NCBI GenBank assembly: GCA_933207985.1 | Contig: OW240913.1 | Location: 104,476,182 to 104,540,181 of the forward strand | Reading direction: 5' to 3' | Length of the DNA: 64,000 bases | DNA from: Pelobates cultripes | Taxonomy: Eukaryota > Chordata > Amphibia > Anura > Pelobatidae | Shown here: piece after piece, positions 1-11,733 of the stretch | Layout of the letters: every line of letters begins with the position of its first letter | How positions within the stretch are numbered: position 1 is the stretch's first letter | Notes under the pieces: generated by a model | What the model was told of the DNA's origin: nothing | The model's database searches: none | What the model saw: only the letters and a program-made list of their open reading frames with translations | Program-made: the position numbers and the translations under genes

Positions 1-416
1 GACACAGAACATGCAAATAAAACAAAATATAAGTGGAGCTTTGGTTTACCTTTACAGACAGTAGTATTGTATAAATAGACAAGGTGCTATTACAATAATC
101 TGCAAACATTAAACAAGCAAATCTTAGTGCAGATGGTTTTTATGAAAAGATTAATGAAAATAGATAATAAATGGGTAACTCACAAACGTAGAGCCAATAA
201 CACATTTGGCTCTAATGGTAAGCGCCTCAGGATCTTCTAAGGAAGATCCAACACCCTCTTTTTGCCTCCTCCTGGTCTCCTCCACCTTAAGCCAATTTGG
301 TAGGAATAGAAAGGAAAATCTCCAAGGAAGGTATGAACAAAATTTATTAAATATAAAAAATACTCAATATAAAATAATAAATTAAAAATCAATTAGGAAA
401 TAAGTATAAAATCAAT
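1..416. other. AT-rich non-coding flank with two adjacent short hairpins
   Basis: No gene is seen. Two perfect inverted repeats stand side by side: 189-197 with 206-214 (9-bp arms) and 230-237 with 242-249 (8-bp arms). On the minus strand this stretch lies just 3' of the hammerhead-like motif at 417-456, so it may be the tail of the same retroelement. That link is inference. Confidence 0.4.
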
Positions 417-456
417 CCAAAATGCGTTTCGCCAGTAGCTGGCTTCCTCAGTTGGT
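417..456 (-). ncRNA. Hammerhead-ribozyme-like motif, copy A
   Basis: Read on the minus strand the order is: stem I strand CCAA, core CUGAGGA plus one extra A, stem II GCCAG / CUGGC with a 3-nt loop, GAAA, ACGCAU, U, and the stem I partner UUGG. This is the layout of a type I hammerhead, a self-cleaving RNA reported in Penelope-like retroelements. The extra A before stem II, and a stem III with no loop and a C-A mismatch, depart from the textbook form. Self-cleavage is not shown. A CpG-rich patch (about 460-730) lies on its 5' side. Confidence 0.5.
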
Positions 457-3400
457 ATAATGATCGCTGTATCCTCGTGTTCTTTTATATGCTCCTTGAT
501 TATGAAATTGCCGGCATCTGCCGGACCGGAAGTTCGTTATGTGGAACGCATGTGGAGCTTGTTGGAACGCACGAACGTACACACGTGCGTGCGTAAGTCA
601 TGTGACTCGGCTGTTTGCCTCCCTTGTTCTTCGTAACGTATGCGTTCCACTGCCATCAATTATAGGAGTCAGCTGCATCACTTCCTTACTCTTCGTGGAA
701 CGCAATATATGCGTTTCACTGCTGGATTGTATATTGTTCAACAAAGAGTCCTTAAATAAGTTGTCCATAAGGTCTCAATGGACCCAAATGAATAAGAATG
801 AAAGAGGGAACATAATAAACTCATTAATAAATATATTATTTCCAATATAATACTCATTAAGTATAAATGATGATAATAATAGACTCCTACAGTCATATGA
901 AAAGGTTGAGACAAAAATGGGTAAAAATCCAGAGGGGTAGAAAGAAGATATTACAATATATATTACTTAATATCCCTGAAGCGTAACAATGATCTCTCCT
1001 GCCATAAATTCAGCTATGACCAAATATCGGAGCCTTCAGTCTATTTCAAGACAAAACCCTAATTCCCTGTGTAGATAGAATGCACTGCATTCCACTAACT
1101 ATTTTAAACAGATATTTGACAACATGCCTACAGGCACTGCAAAGTTTTTCTGTCCAGGAAATAAGTGACATGATTGAGGTGAAGCAATGTGCCTGTTGTA
1201 GGTTGGTACGCCAGCATGTGCCGAGCCAAGGTCATCTTTTACTCTGTTAATATTGCTTGTTTTCCTTGATAGTTACATTAAAATTATCTTGTTTTTATAC
1301 ATTCAGGCTTCCAATGTCACTAAATCATTGAACACCAGAGGCCACTGCTACATAGGACAGGGTAAATAGAAAAATATCAAATTAAGCAACACAAGGGACA
1401 AGATCCTTGAAGATTTTATTATAGTTGTACCGTTATTGAATGTAATTATTAGAAGTACAGATGTAGTTTCATGTTTTTGTGTATATTATTTTGATGGTCT
1501 AACTAAAATATGTTTATTTTTTTATATAACAAACTAATTTCAGGTGGACCATATTTGCCAAACTTGCGGTCTCAGTAAAATCTTCCTTTACAGATCCTAT
1601 ATTTAGCTTATTAATATGCTTCAACATTCCGGCAGGTTTAACATATAATGATGTATGAAATATTCCAGGAAAGGTACTTCTATCACCTATTTCTCATTAG
1701 TGTAAAGCTTAGCGCAGACATTAATGTCAAGGGCAGTCTGCTGAGACTTGCTACATGACAGGAAGGTCCTGTCAGAAGATTATGTTCTTGCACATAAAGT
1801 GTATAATCAAAATGTACATTAATCAAGTGTATATTTCCATAGTTCTTCATAATATTCACTTATTCATTGATGTGCACTATTACACATAAAAAAAAAAAAG
1901 AAGAAGAAACATCTAGTTATGGCAGCATGGAATGCAATGTGAGATATATTTAATGCACAATATCCATTATTTGCTTAGTAATCGACGAATGGCGCTGCTT
2001 GTAACAAATAAGTTCTCAGTGTGATTGATTTCTGCATCATAACTATGGCGATTTATGACAATTTTCAGGAAGACATTGATGAAATTTCAAATGGCAGCAA
2101 ACCACGGCATGCTATTGTAATGACATATTGAATTGATATAAAACTCCTTTTGTCTCTTACAGAGGCGTATTTATCCACACATTGTACTCTGTACAAAATG
2201 CAGATGCTTCACTTTAGCTAAGTAGAGATGTTTCAATCTAATTATTTACAGTATTACGTATAAGACATGTTTGCCCAATCAGACATTGGATGAATATTAT
2301 ATTTCATCAATCATTTTCCTTTTATTTTAGCTTTCACATAAATCTCTGCTATCAAAGTTTCCTTTTCTAGCTATGTTTTCATTTTATTTATTTTTAAATA
2401 AAGATCAGCGTGAATGTTATTTTACCTGTGCATTTGACATAACAACGCTCCAGTTTGCTTTGATGTCAACAAATCGTGAAGCTTTGTTTCCCTGCTTTAA
2501 TTTGCAAACAACAAAGTAATTGGTTTTCCTAAGCAAATGTAATCATTCTAATGGCAATCATTCCGCTAGCTTTGGCTTCTTTCAAAGGCTGATTGTGTGT
2601 CACTCATCCATTCTTCTCTTCTCCTGCACATTCACAGTCTGTCATATCAACCTGCCAACTATCACCAGGTCAACAATGACAGAATGTCTCTGGTCATCTT
2701 TATGGTTATCTGTTTACCTAATAAAAATTACAAAAGATGGTAACAAATTAAGGACTGGTTCCAAAAACCAAGATGGGCCCAAATATAATATTGGTGACTT
2801 TCATCGTGAAAAAGTTACAATAATGTTTGATAGTACATCTAATTTAATTTATGCATGCTTTAACCACAAAAAAAAAAATGAATGCTAATACATTTGCATT
2901 ACCGTGAGAAATAGAAAAAAAACATACAAACATATCAATGAATGGCAATGTTGAACTAGCCAATGTATTAAAAAAGTTTTAATTTGTGAATATAGCTGTG
3001 CAGTTTTGAAATGTGTTAACAACTCACGATTTTTATTAATATATTGCTGCTAGTGGTAAACACGAATAGTAGTACTTAAGTGTTAAACTCAATTTTCTGG
3101 CTCTTTATTAGAATGTGTTCGTAAATTTGCAGTATTCCGTTTTTATATTTTCATTTTGTTCTGTCATACAAAATGTTTTATTATTATATTTTAGCTTAAT
3201 TTTTATATAGTGACAAGATTTTGCTGCTGTATTAGTAAAGCATATAATATAGTTATTGAATTATTGCTTTGTTGTTGTATTTATGTAAACTTCAGAAGGC
3301 TATATGATCATTACTGATATTACTTATTACTTGCACATTTTCACACCCTAGAATGTAGAAATTGGATTCTTAAAACACAGCTGATGGACAGTATAGAGAA

Positions 3401-4299
3401 AAGACAGAAGTGTAGTATGAGAAAGTAGAAATAGGAAGACACGGGAGTGATAAAGGCAACAAAGTGGCAGCAAATGGCAGCATTATAAAAGGAAATAAAA
3501 TGGAATGAAAGGGATAGAGACAAATAAGTGAAGCGAGTGGGTGCAGACTCAAGTCTTGGTGCCAGAACATAATAACAGATGTTCTATTTCCTTGCCATGC
3601 AGAGAAAAAGATTCCTGACAGTGAATCAGGTGTCTTCAACTACAAGCTATAAGTCAAGATAACTTGATACAAAGACAAAAAAGCAGACATTTCAAATGGA
3701 AAGGTTCTGTGTGCAAAACAAAAAAAGGCAACTCAATGAAGTGGCCTGGGGGAAGTGGTCATGTCATTCAAGTTAAAATGCCCTTTTGCTCCTGGTCTCC
3801 TTTGTAGACAGGTTTACGACATCTGGTTTCTATAGAGCTGACTGCATCTGTGCATAGATATATGCACAGAATTGATATTAGTCTAGCTCCGGGTTGGCTT
3901 ATGACACCCAATGTCATCATAGAAGGTGGAGTTCATTAGCAGAGGGGTTAAGCTATTAACTGTTAGTTAGTAAGAAAAGGGAAAATATTTAGTACAAAAT
4001 AAATATGAATGCTGTAGCTTAATGTACTTTATTTTGTCATTGTTCTTGGTGGGAGGTGTGATATCATTCATAACTGCTAAACAGATGGTCAAGTATTGAG
4101 AGACTTATTGATTGCTAACTTGCTAAAGAAAGTAACTGACAGATAAAGTAGAAAAAGTCTATCAGTATCTGGTAGAAAGTATGAACACTGACATAGTCCA
4201 TACAGATTGGCAGCTAGCTTCACTTATTCACTTAGAAAACGTGCTATGTGGATTGTGAAAGAAAAAAAAAGCACAAACCAAGAATATAAAACATAATGT
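457..4299. other. No gene seen; AT-rich intergenic or intronic DNA
   Basis: The first 270 bases are CpG-rich and carry several copies of a GGAACGCA-type word on both strands. After about 730 the sequence is AT-rich with homopolymer runs. Open frames such as 2520-2888 and 3370-3639 are compositionally plain and show no recognisable domain. I see nothing to support a gene. Confidence 0.5.
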
Positions 4300-4694
4300 T
4301 TAAAGTGACACTGTACTCACCCAGACCACTTTATCTCAATGAAGTGGCAAAGGTGCAGTGGCTCTGTCCTGTGACGTTTACATTGCAAGGTTAAGTCCAC
4401 CTCTAGTGGCTATCATATTGACAGCTACTAGAGGAACTTACAGTGAAATGACTAAATAAAACTCAGTTACATGACCCGGAAGCCCCAAAGGAAAGCATTG
4501 CTTTTATGAGGAGCATTGGATTGGACCGTCATGGAGGAGGTATGGCAGAGACGGTCACGGGGGGCAGAGAGGTCAGCAGTGTCAAAAGAGCATTGATGGT
4601 GGAAAAAGATAGATGATTCTGTAGATCTAGGGACAGGGACACTATAGTGTTATTAATACAGGTTTGTATTTCCAACACTAGAGTGTTCCTTTAA
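4300..4694. mobile_element. TTAA-flanked MITE (TTAAAG..ACACT termini)
   Basis: The left end reads TTAAAGTGACACT and the right end, reversed, reads TTAAAGGAACACT. Both termini carry TTAA, the duplication used by piggyBac and Kolobok transposons. The interior is non-coding and includes a short inverted pair, CTAGTGGCT / AGCTACTAG, near 4404-4430. Related interior words recur near 24580 and 30490. It is a non-autonomous DNA element; the superfamily is uncertain. Confidence 0.6.
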
Positions 4695-4869
4695 TATTAA
4701 GATAATAAGATAATTAATAGAATTCCTGAAATAGTATATAATATGTCATCTATACAATGGATTTAGGAATTCACATAGGGCTACAAAAATCAGAGATATG
4801 AAACTTTTGCCTCCAGTTTATTCATAGTCCTTAATATGGAACATTTTGTTTGTAATTATATTGATTCCG

Positions 4870-5330
4870 TTATTAATAACTTAGGGCAAGTTCTCTCTTA
4901 CACAATATACGCCCGGATGTACCAAAATAGGTTTTTAGAGGTGCCCCAAATTTAAAGTAAAAGTTAATCAAAAATTGTCTCAAAAAGAAACAAAGTACAA
5001 CAACATTCTTTAATAACGGAAAATGCTTCAAGTATGCCAATATGGGATGTAGTATGTAGGACATACAAAAATGGAAATTATACTTTAGAATTCAGGAACA
5101 TGTACACAATATAAAAAGATAATCAAGGTCATAGTTATCCCACCACTTCCAAATGGTACATAATGATTACCCAAAGGGTCTAAAATTCTTTTTGCATACA
5201 GACAGTTTCAGGTGACTGTAGAGGAAGGAATAAGCAATTAGAAGGAATATAAATGAAGTTGATTTTTACATTTAATTGTTTATAACCTAAAGGACTAAAT
5301 CTTGGAGTTACACCAATTTTTATAAAAATT
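4870..5330 (+). pseudogene. Decayed Penelope-like GIY-YIG endonuclease fragment
   Basis: Frame-hopping translation of the plus strand gives scattered blocks in the order expected for the C-terminal endonuclease of a PLE: a tyrosine-glycine pair (YVG, near 5055), an EHVHNIKK-like block (near 5095), a PKGLKF-like block (near 5175), RGRNKQLEG (near 5220) and a final PKGLN (near 5285). The same blocks occur in order in the cleaner copy at 9084-9612. Many stops and frameshifts are present and no reverse transcriptase is seen. It looks much older than the 9 kb copy. Confidence 0.45.
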
Positions 5331-6139
5331 AGTTGTTTTTTTTATTCTTCTTAAAGTCTATGTTGAGTGGCATCATATCATGTGGTTTTTGGACCTGAAT
5401 CCACTTAACCTTTTAAAACTTTAAAATTGTAACTTTTAAAATTAGTTTTTTTTTTCTAATACAATTGTTATTTTTGGGGGTTTTTTGCCTTCTTTTGGAT
5501 CAACAGCAAAAAACAAACGTGAGGAAGGCTGAACTTGATGGAGGCAAGTCTCTTTTCAGCTATGTAACTATGTAGCTATGTAATTATTATTAAGTTATGC
5601 AAATTTGTATTTATATATCATTTTTATTTATATGTTTGCTTTCAAGATAGGTATTTTCTTAATTTATAGTTTTTATTTTTATCTATATGAGATGCATCCT
5701 ATTTAGATACATTATTTTTACACATATCATACCCCATTTTGTTTAACATTATAAAGTTGAATAGATATATAGTTAAAGAATAATAATAAAGATTTTACGT
5801 GTACATTTCTGCCAAAACAAACTATTTTCTGCCATGGTTTGTAAGAAACATTTTGTATCTTAGAGGAACACATGTATTTATGACCCTACAGTGTTAAAAC
5901 CACCATTTAAGTGGCTTGCACCCTCGTATCCCTTTAAACTTATTTCCAGCTTTCCGTGGGTCTGCAGGGACTCCACCTCTTTGGCTGACATTATCAGAAC
6001 TGATGATCTCAGCCAATCCAGTGCTTTCCCACAAGGAAACGTGTGACTTGGACACAATATATTATCTATGTGGTTGCACTATAAGTATCTTTATATAACA
6101 ATACTTGTATATGCACTTTATAGTCACATAACATTATTA
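5331..6139. other. No gene; AT-rich, with a frog-type repeat tail
   Basis: Around 5520-5590 the sequence GAGGAAGGCTGAACTTGATG runs into ATGTAACTATG-type repeats. A related tail recurs near 63790-63860, suggesting the 3' end of a dispersed element. The rest is AT-rich with poly-T runs. The open frame at 5916-6098 has no recognisable domain. Confidence 0.4.
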
Positions 6140-6300
6140 TTATTATTATTATGATGATGATATTTATAGAGCGCCGTCAAATTCCGCAGCGCTTTACAGT
6201 GGGTGGACGAACAGACATGTAGTTGTAACCAGACAAGTTGGACACACAGGAACAGAGGGGTTGAGGGCCCTGCTCAATCAGCTTACATGCTAGAGGGAGT
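6140..6300. repeat. Dispersed repeat with GCGC / GCGCT signature, copy 1
   Basis: An ATT/ATG trinucleotide run leads into ATTTATAGAGCGCC, an AGCGCTTTACAG word and an AGGGCCCTGCTCAATCAGC word. A diverged copy with the same order of blocks is at about 12865-13005. No coding capacity. The type of element is not known to me. Confidence 0.5.
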
Positions 6301-8052
6301 GGGGTAAAATGACACATTATAATGTCATATTGTTTTATTACTATACCCTATTACTTAAATTTATACTTAGCACTTTATTTAAAAACTTTATTTAAAATCA
6401 AATTATTACTTAACTATTTAATGTGACACTTTACACATGCACTTTGTTTGTTTAGCATACATTGTGTACATAGCCCATGCACTTAATTAATCTATGACAT
6501 TTTTTCACGTATTCTACAATTGATGTTGGCTATTTACACATTTGTATTATTGACACTATATTATAGGGGTGTTACTTATGTGCATATATTGGGACTACAT
6601 TAACTTTCTTATATGTCTTATAACCATTTTATATTCTCATCTGTCTAGTGGAGTGTCCCCTCTATTTGGTGATAACCAATATGATTAAAGCAAAAACTTA
6701 GATGGAATTATATGCTATTTAATTAACTTTATTTTTTTTTAATATTTTCTCGTTTATTTTCTGATTTCCCTCAGTGTCTTGCTGGGAGATTCCTTTTTTA
6801 TTTTTTTATTTTTTATTTCTTCTTTTTTTTTTTTTTATAAGCAATTTTCATTTCACAGACATGCATGGTGTTACATTGAACATATCAGTTTAAATTGCAA
6901 CATTAAAGAACATTGAACATATATATAGACGTTTCACTAAGGAAGGCGCAAGCCTGTACACATTTTTGTTATCCCTTACATGCTGTGAGTTTTTTTTTAT
7001 TATTCAAACTAACTTAGGGTGGTAAACCTGGGTGGGATAGGGAGAAGGGGGGGAGGGGGTTCTCTTGATCATGGTTCCTTTCGGATTGCTATATGCATTC
7101 TTCTTGTGTTTTATCGTGTTTTTAACGAGTACCGAGTGTACGGGTGTATGAGTATATGGGTCTGCATGTCTTGGCTGTTTCTCGTGCCTTGTGTTCTCTG
7201 TAGTGGGGTTACTAAGGCCGGGCCTGTTTCGGTATTTGTTTAGACCAAGGCCTAATCTGAGGCTCAGTGGTAGATGATTTTTATGTTAGGCTCAGCCCGG
7301 TGTCTTCCTGGTGTCCCCATTTATTTCTTCTTTTTTAAGCCTTCGGCTGTTTACATATTAAGGATATATTGATTTCTGGCTATATGTACGCATAGTTATT
7401 CCTGTTCTGTACATTGCCCCGGGATGCATGCGTAAGAGTAAGTGGGGTCTATATTACTTATCTGTGTGTTCGTGCGCATGTACGCACAAATACAAAGGAC
7501 TTTTCATTAGCTTCAGCTATATATGTGCACATATTGGTATCCATTTGGCAGATTGCCTGGAGACATAGGTGCTGGATTATTACAGTTTTGTGCTATTTCT
7601 TGCGAGATCGAGCATACGCACGTGCAAACGTTTAGTGCCATCTGTGTATTACTATACCAACGGCTTTTGTTTAGCCCTTTCTCTCAAGTGCGCATGCGCT
7701 GCCACTATGCATTCCAAGACCAGGAAATGCTTCCTTGCGTTCCACCTACCCGGTAGTGACTCCATTGGCGTTTAAGATAAGCGTCCTCTGCTTATTTTTT
7801 GCATTTCTTCTTTTATTTTTATTTTGTTTTACTTTATTTTTATTTATTTATTTTTGCTTCTCCCTTCTCTGATACATAGGTATAAGTCACAGATTATTAT
7901 ATTTATTACATGGATTCAGTTGTAATTTGCACAGTTTGTTTAAACCAATTATGTTAATTATGTTATATTTTTAATTGCTTTTTAAATTGAATTATTTGCT
8001 GACCTTGGACACACTGTTTGCTATATATACACATATGTTGTTCTGTGTTTTT
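6301..8052. other. No gene; AT-rich DNA with a GC-richer island at 7020-7780
   Basis: Mostly AT-rich with long T runs near 6730-6840. Between about 7020 and 7780 the composition rises in G+C and includes a run of G blocks (7018-7062) and alternating purine-pyrimidine words such as GTGCGCATGTACGCAC. The three overlapping open frames there show no known domain. The island lies 5' of hammerhead-like copy B and may be its long terminal region; that is inference. Confidence 0.4.
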
Positions 8053-8090
8053 AGCTTGACAAAGACCTCTTGTTAGGTCGAAACGTTGCT
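8053..8090 (+). ncRNA. Hammerhead-like motif, copy B (variant core)
   Basis: The layout is AGC, UUGACAA plus A, stem II GACCU / AGGUC, GAAA, ACGU, U, GCU. Stem I (AGC with GCU) and stem II are both paired. The core differs from CUGANGA at two places, C3 to U and G8 to A, which would keep a Watson-Crick 3-8 pair. A polyadenylation-like AATAAA follows at 8105-8110. It probably belongs to a Penelope-like element. Activity is doubtful because G8 normally takes part in catalysis. Confidence 0.4.
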
Positions 8091-8207
8091 TTCCTTTCTG
8101 TTTCAATAAAATTGCCTGTGACTTTAACATCCTGAGTGCCTGGAGATATTTATTCTATTGCTATACATACAGTCACAGACACACACAAACACATGCAGCT
8201 AATTTTT

Positions 8208-8253
8208 CAGCCACCCTCCTGTTTCTTACCTTTTTGCTGCAGGAGGGTGGCTG
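8208..8253. repeat. Perfect 14-bp inverted repeat
   Basis: CAGCCACCCTCCTG at 8208-8221 is the exact reverse complement of 8240-8253, with an 18-nt loop. It sits in a short GC-rich stretch within AT-rich DNA. Function is unknown. Confidence 0.6.
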
Positions 8254-8687
8254 GGGCTGATGGCAGTCAGCTGGCTCTCTCCTCTACTATGCCTCCATTC
8301 TGCCTCCACCCTCCCGTGCGGTGGAGTAAGGGCCCAGTCACGCTATTAAACCAGCTGCAGCACTGACCGTGCCCTGTGGACATATGCCTTTTGGGAGGCC
8401 CTAAGTGCATGGCCCACCTGATAGGCCCCATCAGCCTGTGGGGCCCAGTTCAGGTTGCCTGTGGTAACCATCATAGTTTTCACCCTTTGATGATGGCTCT
8501 GCATATAGGAAATAGGGGGTCAATTTAGCACATATATATGTGATGCCTCTTATGTTTACCTATGTTTTATGAAAAAAAAATCCAATTATCTATGCATGTC
8601 TTTACATGTTTTTCAGCTGTTAAAGTATGCTTCCATTCCCCTTTTATTACATATTTCTTTTATTTATTTTTATGTTATTTTTATATA

Positions 8688-9083
8688 CCGTATTTACTTG
8701 AATCTAAGCTGCATCTTTTTTGCAAAAGAAAGTTTCCAAAATTTGAATGTGCATTAGATTCTATGGCGCATTACTTTGGGACAAAATTTTAAATTTTCTG
8801 GCAAATTCACACAGGTGAATTTCATTCAGGAGAATTCACACAGGCAAATTTTGTTCATGAAAGAGGGCTTAAGTAAGAATAGACTTAACATGTAACACTA
8901 AAATTGAAATACCATCAATGTTATATGGCAATAAACATTTTCATTGTAGCACAATGTTGTATAGTAGTATCTTCTTGTATAAATGCACATCACATTCACC
9001 AGCAAAACATTTTTCAGCTTCCAGGTTTTAAAAATGAAGGTGTGCATTAGATTCGATGGCACATTAGATTCAAGTAAATACGG
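8688..9083. mobile_element. Palindromic DNA element flanked by TA
   Basis: The left terminus CCGTATTTACTTGAATCTAA is mirrored by the right terminus as its exact reverse complement. TA dinucleotides sit directly outside each end (8686-8687 and 9084-9085). The interior is non-coding and itself palindromic in part, for example GTGCATTAGATTC words near both ends. It behaves like a MITE of a TA-duplicating superfamily. Its right edge is fused to a PLE reading frame, so the first ~34 codons of the 8983-9612 open frame come from this element. Confidence 0.6.
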
Positions 9084-9612
9084 TACTTTTTTACTCTTGC
9101 CATATATGGAGAACGACAATAAAACCTTAGGGTCGTTAGAAAAATACGTAGGGTTAAAGAAAGGCTTTTATAATTGTGGGTCATGCAATGCGTGTAAAGC
9201 CACAGGCTCTCATAGAAATTTTAGAGATCAATTTATGTCACCAACTAAAACCTACAAGATAAAGGAATGTATAACCTGCCACACTAATAATGTAATCTAT
9301 ATGCTTGTCTGCCCCTGCGGATTAAGCTATATAGGTCGCACTACACGCCAGTTATATACTAGAGTAGGGGAGCATGTATACAATATCCGTAAGGGTTTTG
9401 CATTGCACCAGGTATCTTTACATTTTAAAGAACATCAAAATAGTGACCCATCTGGTCTATCATTTGTTGGAATACAGAAAGCACTTTTTAATTGGAGAGG
9501 TGAAGACCGTACGAAAAAATTGGGCCAAATGAAAATGAGATGGATTTTTGAACTCAACACTCTCATTCCATTTGGCCTTAACAATGATTTTGAGTTGTGC
9601 CATTTCTTATAA
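9084..9612 (+). pseudogene. Penelope-like element, C-terminal GIY-YIG endonuclease (5'-truncated)
   Basis: The open frame runs from 8983 to a TAA at 9610-9612, but only the part after 9084 is PLE-like. It shows a cysteine cluster CGSCNAC (residues 65-71 of the open frame), VIYMLVCPC (104-112), YIGRT (116-120), an arginine at 127 and EH at 130-131, and the glutamate in WIFEL (190). These match a GIY-YIG nuclease domain with the upstream zinc-binding-like linker of PLEs, which nicks DNA for target-primed reverse transcription. The reverse transcriptase is absent, so this is a 5'-truncated copy. The frame is clean, unlike the copy at 5 kb. Confidence 0.75.
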
Positions 9613-10146
9613 TTTATATATTTTTTAGATATATTTTTTAGATGACTGTATGAATAATTTTTAATTTTTAATTAAAACTATATATATGATCTGCACTTTG
9701 TAGCAAATGGTTCTGAATTTTGAATATAGCACTTTAAATTGGTTTGGGGCACTTTAAATATGGGCACCCCTTTGGGGAAGGTAGTACCTTTTTAAAAATG
9801 GTTAAAAGATAAGATTGATATAGAAAAGTTTAAAAGTTTGATGAAAATTTATATTTATATTTGTATTAATTCCCTGTTACCAATTTTCTCTCTTCTCTTA
9901 AAACCAGGTATGGTGGAATAAGATTGAGAAATGTTTGTTAATAATATATTTAATGTTTAAATGTTTAAATGTCCCTATGATATTTGCATAAATATGTCTA
10001 TTTAGTATAGGTAACTATGGAGTTAAGCAGAGACTGCATGGTTTTAACACACCTGTATAAGAGACACTATTATTAGGGATCCAATAGGAAGTGAAAGGAT
10101 CGCTTTAAATAGTGGACTAGTGAGACAAGTCAGCATCACTGCTTTG
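9613..10146 (+). other. AT-rich 3' region of the Penelope-like element
   Basis: This non-coding stretch lies between the endonuclease stop codon and hammerhead-like copy C. It is AT-rich with no open frame. It is probably PLE 3' untranslated sequence, but no boundary is visible. Confidence 0.35.
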
Positions 10147-10180
10147 TGTCCTGAGGAAGCTTCGGCGAAACGCGTAGACG
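10147..10180 (+). ncRNA. Hammerhead-like motif, copy C (intact core)
   Basis: Order: stem I UGUC, CUGAGGA plus A, a two-pair stem II GC / GC closed by UUCG, GAAA, ACGCGU, A, and the stem I partner GACG. All core positions named in the hammerhead consensus are present; the extra A before stem II is the only core oddity. Stem III is the loopless palindrome ACGCGU, which could pair only with a second copy of itself. It lies about 535 bp downstream of the PLE endonuclease, consistent with reports of hammerheads in PLE terminal repeats. Confidence 0.6.
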
Positions 10181-10969
10181 ACGCAGTGACGCACGCCTGT
10201 TACGGAGTGACGCAAAAGGGGCGGAGCACCCGGGAAGCTCAGAGAACCCCAGACCGGCACCTAGGATCTTTCAGCGGCCCGCTTTCTCTACGATATCCGT
10301 GGAGGAGACAAGAGAGAAGCCGGCTGCCTGTCAACCCTGTGCCTGGACTAAGGCAATTATACAGCGTTAGTGAGTAGCAGCTGGGACTGCATACACTCAC
10401 TTATTTCTATCCTGTAAGAGGCTCATTGTCTATTTCATTTAATTCATGTAAATTTATTTATGTATTTTGTACAATATTGATTTTGATTTATTATTTTTAT
10501 TGCTAGGAGTGTTTTATGTCTAGTGAAACGATTATTAAATATTTGCAATTTACCATAACTGTACTTCACTATTATATGCATTTTATCTTTTTTATATTCA
10601 TCTGAGTTGAAGCTGTGTAAAGGATTCCATGGAAATGTGGATTTGATTTTGCGCTCCACCTATATAAGTATTTTGTTTGATTTTTGGTGTGGGATTTGGG
10701 TTCACACAGGTGTGTAGCAGCTTTTTTGAATTTAACCATGTAATAGAGGTGTTTAACATTTTGAAGGTGGTACAGAAACTTTTCACATTTTTTTCTGCCA
10801 CCTCATCTGTGTATACAGAGTTATATGCTTAGCGCTTTTATATTTTAGATATATATGGAGATCCTGGTCTGGATCCGAGCTCCCATCAACCTACATAAAC
10901 CTTTGAATCAGCCATAGAAAATGTTACGACCTTTTAAATAGCATAATGGACACCTGGACTACTATATTT
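10181..10969. other. GC-rich then AT-rich non-coding DNA between two hammerhead-like copies
   Basis: 10181-10380 is unusually CpG-rich for this window and could be part of a PLE terminal repeat. The open frame 10120-10377 spans the hammerhead-like motif and has no known domain. From 10380 on the sequence is AT-rich. No gene is seen. Confidence 0.4.
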
Positions 10970-11005
10970 GTAACTGAAGAAGCTGTGAGGCAAAACACAT
11001 TTTAT
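10970..11005 (+). ncRNA. Hammerhead-like motif, copy D (decayed)
   Basis: The order GUAA, CUGAAGA plus A, GC / GC stem II, AAAA (in place of GAAA), ACACAU, U, UUAU is recognisable. Stem I pairs with one G-U wobble. The loss of the G in GAAA should inactivate it if the fold is a hammerhead. It lies in AT-rich DNA 790 bp after copy C. Confidence 0.35.
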
Positions 11006-11733
11006 CAGGTTAATGTTTGCTGGTTATCACTTTTTTTATATATATATATATACTGTTTGTTGTTTTTATTGATGTAAGTTTAATAAAAATGTAGTTACTG
11101 GCTAAGAATTTTGTTGGCATGTGATTCCAGAAGTTCCTATTGGGAAGTGTCAATTTTTAAACAAAAGTACCCTATTCCAGAAAAACAGTCTATTCTACTC
11201 ACAGCTCCATATTTTTTCATTAAACACTGAACGTGAGTTTACCACATAACCTGTGCAAAATTATGCACCAAGATGTCTGTATTAAAATAAAATGGCCTTT
11301 AACTTGAAACTCCATAGAAACACATATACCTTTCCCCTGCAACTCTAGTTTGAAACTGAAAATATAATAATGAACCTAACATACTTTAAGTGTCACAGAT
11401 TTATTTTGTTCTGTAAAATAAAAGTAAGCCTAATAAGTTAAAAAACGTAATCCATTTGACCAACTTGCTGTGTGTGTCTATGTTCATCGCTACCTGCTAA
11501 CTCAATTCATAGAGGTAATGCAAAACATTACAAGAGGGTATAAAAGGAACAATTAGCTAAATATATAGATCAAGCATTTTCAAATATACTAATGGCATAT
11601 TGATTTGTAGCACATCAAATACATCTGGAGCCTACAGCTGGGTTACCAGCACATGTTTGATCAAATAAATTGCTAGTCAGTAAACCTCAGAGCTCTCACA
11701 CTTGATTTTTTTTTCTTCAAAAAGTTGATTGGC
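11006..11733. other. No gene seen
   Basis: AT-rich DNA with a TA microsatellite run at about 11037-11052. No open frame, RNA gene or clear repeat boundary is visible. Confidence 0.45.

Noticed and set aside
2046..2130. Possible small exon after TTTTCAG (EDIDEISNGSKPRH)
   Set aside because: Only about 20 codons before a stop, with no other support; too short to distinguish from chance.
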